Source: Bradyrhizobium manausense (GTDB taxonomy: Bacteria; Pseudomonadota; Alphaproteobacteria; Rhizobiales; Xanthobacteraceae). From it: a stretch of 64,000 bases of DNA. The notes beneath the pieces are model-generated. The model was not told where the DNA came from. It did not search any database and saw only the letters and a list, made by a program, of their open reading frames with translations. Numbering within the stretch: position 1 is the first letter of the stretch; every line of letters begins with the position of its first letter. The stretch lies in NCBI RefSeq assembly GCF_018131105.1, contig NZ_JAFCJI010000007.1, positions 33,711 through 97,710 of the forward strand. Direction: 5' to 3'. Positions 26,001 to 29,000 of the stretch are shown here, in pieces. The translations under genes were made by a program, and so were the position numbers.

Positions 26001-29000
26001 ATACCGACCGACCCCGCAATGGCGGTGCCCTCGCCCGTGCCGCCTGCCGCCGCCACGCCCCACACGACGAAATCGTCGGTGCCTCCATTGGGAACGATTG
26101 CCTCGATCGTGATGCCGTCGCCCGTGACGCTCGAATTGCTGTCGACGAACGCCTTGTTGGTGGCATTGACGACGTTGAGTCCGATACCAGCACCGATGTT
26201 TGCGCTCGCACTGCTATCGAGAGAAGCGCCGGTACCCTTGGCCGAAGCGTCGTTTTCGGCCTGCGCCGAAATCTTGACGGCGTGAGCAGCCGTCAGGCTT
26301 GCACCGTGCGTGATCTTCGCTGTGTTGTCGGAGGTGAGGACGTTGACCGAAACCGCTGCCGCGATGCCGACCCCGCTCGAACCTTCGCCGGACTGGGAAC
26401 TGCTCTGCTCGCTCCCCTTGGAGGCCTCGCCGCCGGACGTCGGCAGCGCCGTTTTGCTGCCCTTGTTGCTGACGGGGCTGTTCGCCTGATTGGACGATTC
26501 CGTGTCGGCGGAGTTTCCGGATGACTTGGCGCCCTGAACGCTCGCAAGCGCTTCCGCATGACTGGCAACAATCGAAGTCGACTGTACCGTGGCTGCGCCG
26601 CCCGACGTCGTGATGCTGCGCGCGAGTTCGGCGCTCACCTCTTCGATGACGACCGCCACCGTGACGGACGCCCCGACGCCAACCTTCTTGGCGGCAGCTT
26701 TCGCGCTGGTCGTGGACAGAAACTCACCGCCGTGCGAGGCCGTGATCGATACGTCACCCGTCGCCGACAGCGCGCTGTCGAGCACAGGCTTGGTCCCGGC
26801 ATAGGCCGAGGTCGTGTCCTGGGCGACCAGGACTGCGACGCCGATACCCACTCCCACTCCGCCCGAAGAGGCGCCGTTCTCACCATGGGTGAACGCAAAG
26901 TCGCCGGAGGCTGCCGAAACCGTGAAGGTCCCTACCGACCCGGTCCACGACGTCCCGTCGGTGATCTGCGCGTTGACCGTATTGGTGATCACGTTGATCC
27001 CGACCGAGGCACCGACGCCTGCTTTCTCGCCTTCGGTGTCGCCATGCGGTTTGCCGGTCGCCAGATTCGATTCGTCGCTAACGGCCAGGACCGAAGAGTT
27101 GTCTCCGCTCGTTGTCACAGCGGCGGTACCAGGCAGGCTGCCCGGGGTCTGTCCGACCACCGCTTGCGTGTCATTGTTCACGATATTGATGGCGGCCGAT
27201 ATTCCGACGCCGATCTTGCCGCCGCTGGCGCCCGACGTTGCGTCGGCGCGAGACGAGTGCGCCAGATCATGCAGCGCCTGGCCCACGGGCGCGGCACCAC
27301 TCAGCGCAATCGCTTTTCCGTCGTAGGCATCTCCCAGCGACGCCGCGAACTGGTAGTGGCCGCCGGTCAGGTCGATGACGTAGTAAATGGTGTTGTCGCT
27401 CAACCCGCCGAGCGGTGAGCCGCCGTTGGCATCATATTTGACCCGGTCACCGGTACGCACGGTCTCGTCTTCGCCGAGATCGAGTTCGGTGATGGTGCCG
27501 GTCGGGTCAAACGAGATCGCGCCGATCGGACTCGGAATCCCCGAGATGTATTTCCAAAGCTGGTTCGGGAGCGTTGTCGAGCCGCCCGAGGTGAGATCGA
27601 CCAGTCCGGTGGCGCCACCGTCTTCGGCATCCTCCTTGGTGGTGCTATAAAGCTTGATGGTGCCGTCACCGTTGACGTGCACGAAATAGCTATCGGCGGG
27701 GGTAAGGCCGAACCCGCCAAGCCCGACATACTTGACCTGATCACCGCTCGCGAGGCCGGCATCCAGGCCGACAAAGAGCGTATCGTTCGCGGCGTCCACG
27801 ACCGGCGCGGCGATCACCGGCGCGTCAATCTGCCGGTCGGCTACGACGGCACCAACGTTCAGACCACTGCCGCTGACCACGGCGCCGTTGCCGACAAAAG
27901 CTTGATTGGTGATGTTATTGACGTTGACCGCAACCGCGACGCCGACGCCGGTGCCGCCCTCTCCGGTGACCGCGGAACCATCCGCGAGCGCATGCCCGTC
28001 CACATTGGCCTGAGAATGGACGGTAATCAGCCCGGTCGCAGTGACATGCCCGCCGTCCGGGATCGACGCAACCGACGATCCGTTCTCGATGTTGACCGCG
28101 ATCGCACCCGCGACATCGACCTGCCCGCTGCCGGTATCGGCATCGGGAGCCGTCGCGCCGTTGTTGCCCTTGGCGCTTCCACCCGTCTTGGTCTTCGCCG
28201 TGGTATCGGCGAAGTCCATCTGATCCTGCTTCTTGCCGTCGGCCTTCTTGCCGTCGCCGCTGTCTTCGCCACCCTTCACGCTCGCTTTCGCCGAGCTCTC
28301 GCTGATCGAGATCGCGCTCGACATGAACGCCGCTGCGCCGCCGCTGGTGAAGAGATTGCGGGCGGTGGTGGCCTCCGAATCATCGTTGACGATCGACAAG
28401 GCAAGCGAAATGCCGACGCCGGTCTTATCCGCTTCAGTGTCGCCTTCGGCGGACGTTCTGACGACATTGGTCAGCGTGGAGGTCAGGTTGAACCCGTCGG
28501 CACCGACCGTCAGCAGGCCGCCGCTGCCGATCGTTGCATGGGTATCGTCATTGGCGACCGAGATCGCAATGACGGGCGTGACCGCGGTCCCGCCCACCGA
28601 GCCGTTCTTGGCCTCGGTCTCCATCTCATGCGCAGACGCGGCATCGAGCGTCAGGCCTTTCGCGCCCGTGAGCAAGACGTTGTCGTCGAGGTAGGCCGCG
28701 GTCGTGTCTTCACCATAGTTGAACGCAACCGAGGCGCCGATACCGGTTTTGGGGTTCCCAGCGTCGGCCTCGTGCGGCGTCGCCTTTGCGACGTTCTTCA
28801 TGTCGGCGTGGGCTTCGATGGTGACGTCCGGGCTTCCGAGCAGCGTCACCTGCGCAGCATTATCGAGATAGGCCTTGTGATTGAACAGCGTGACATTGAT
28901 TGCGAGCGATCCGGCAAAACTGACACTCGTGGCGTCGCCGAGGCCGGAGACCGCTTCCGCGCTGAATTCGCTCTGCTTGTCGTCCAGCGGCAGGACCTGA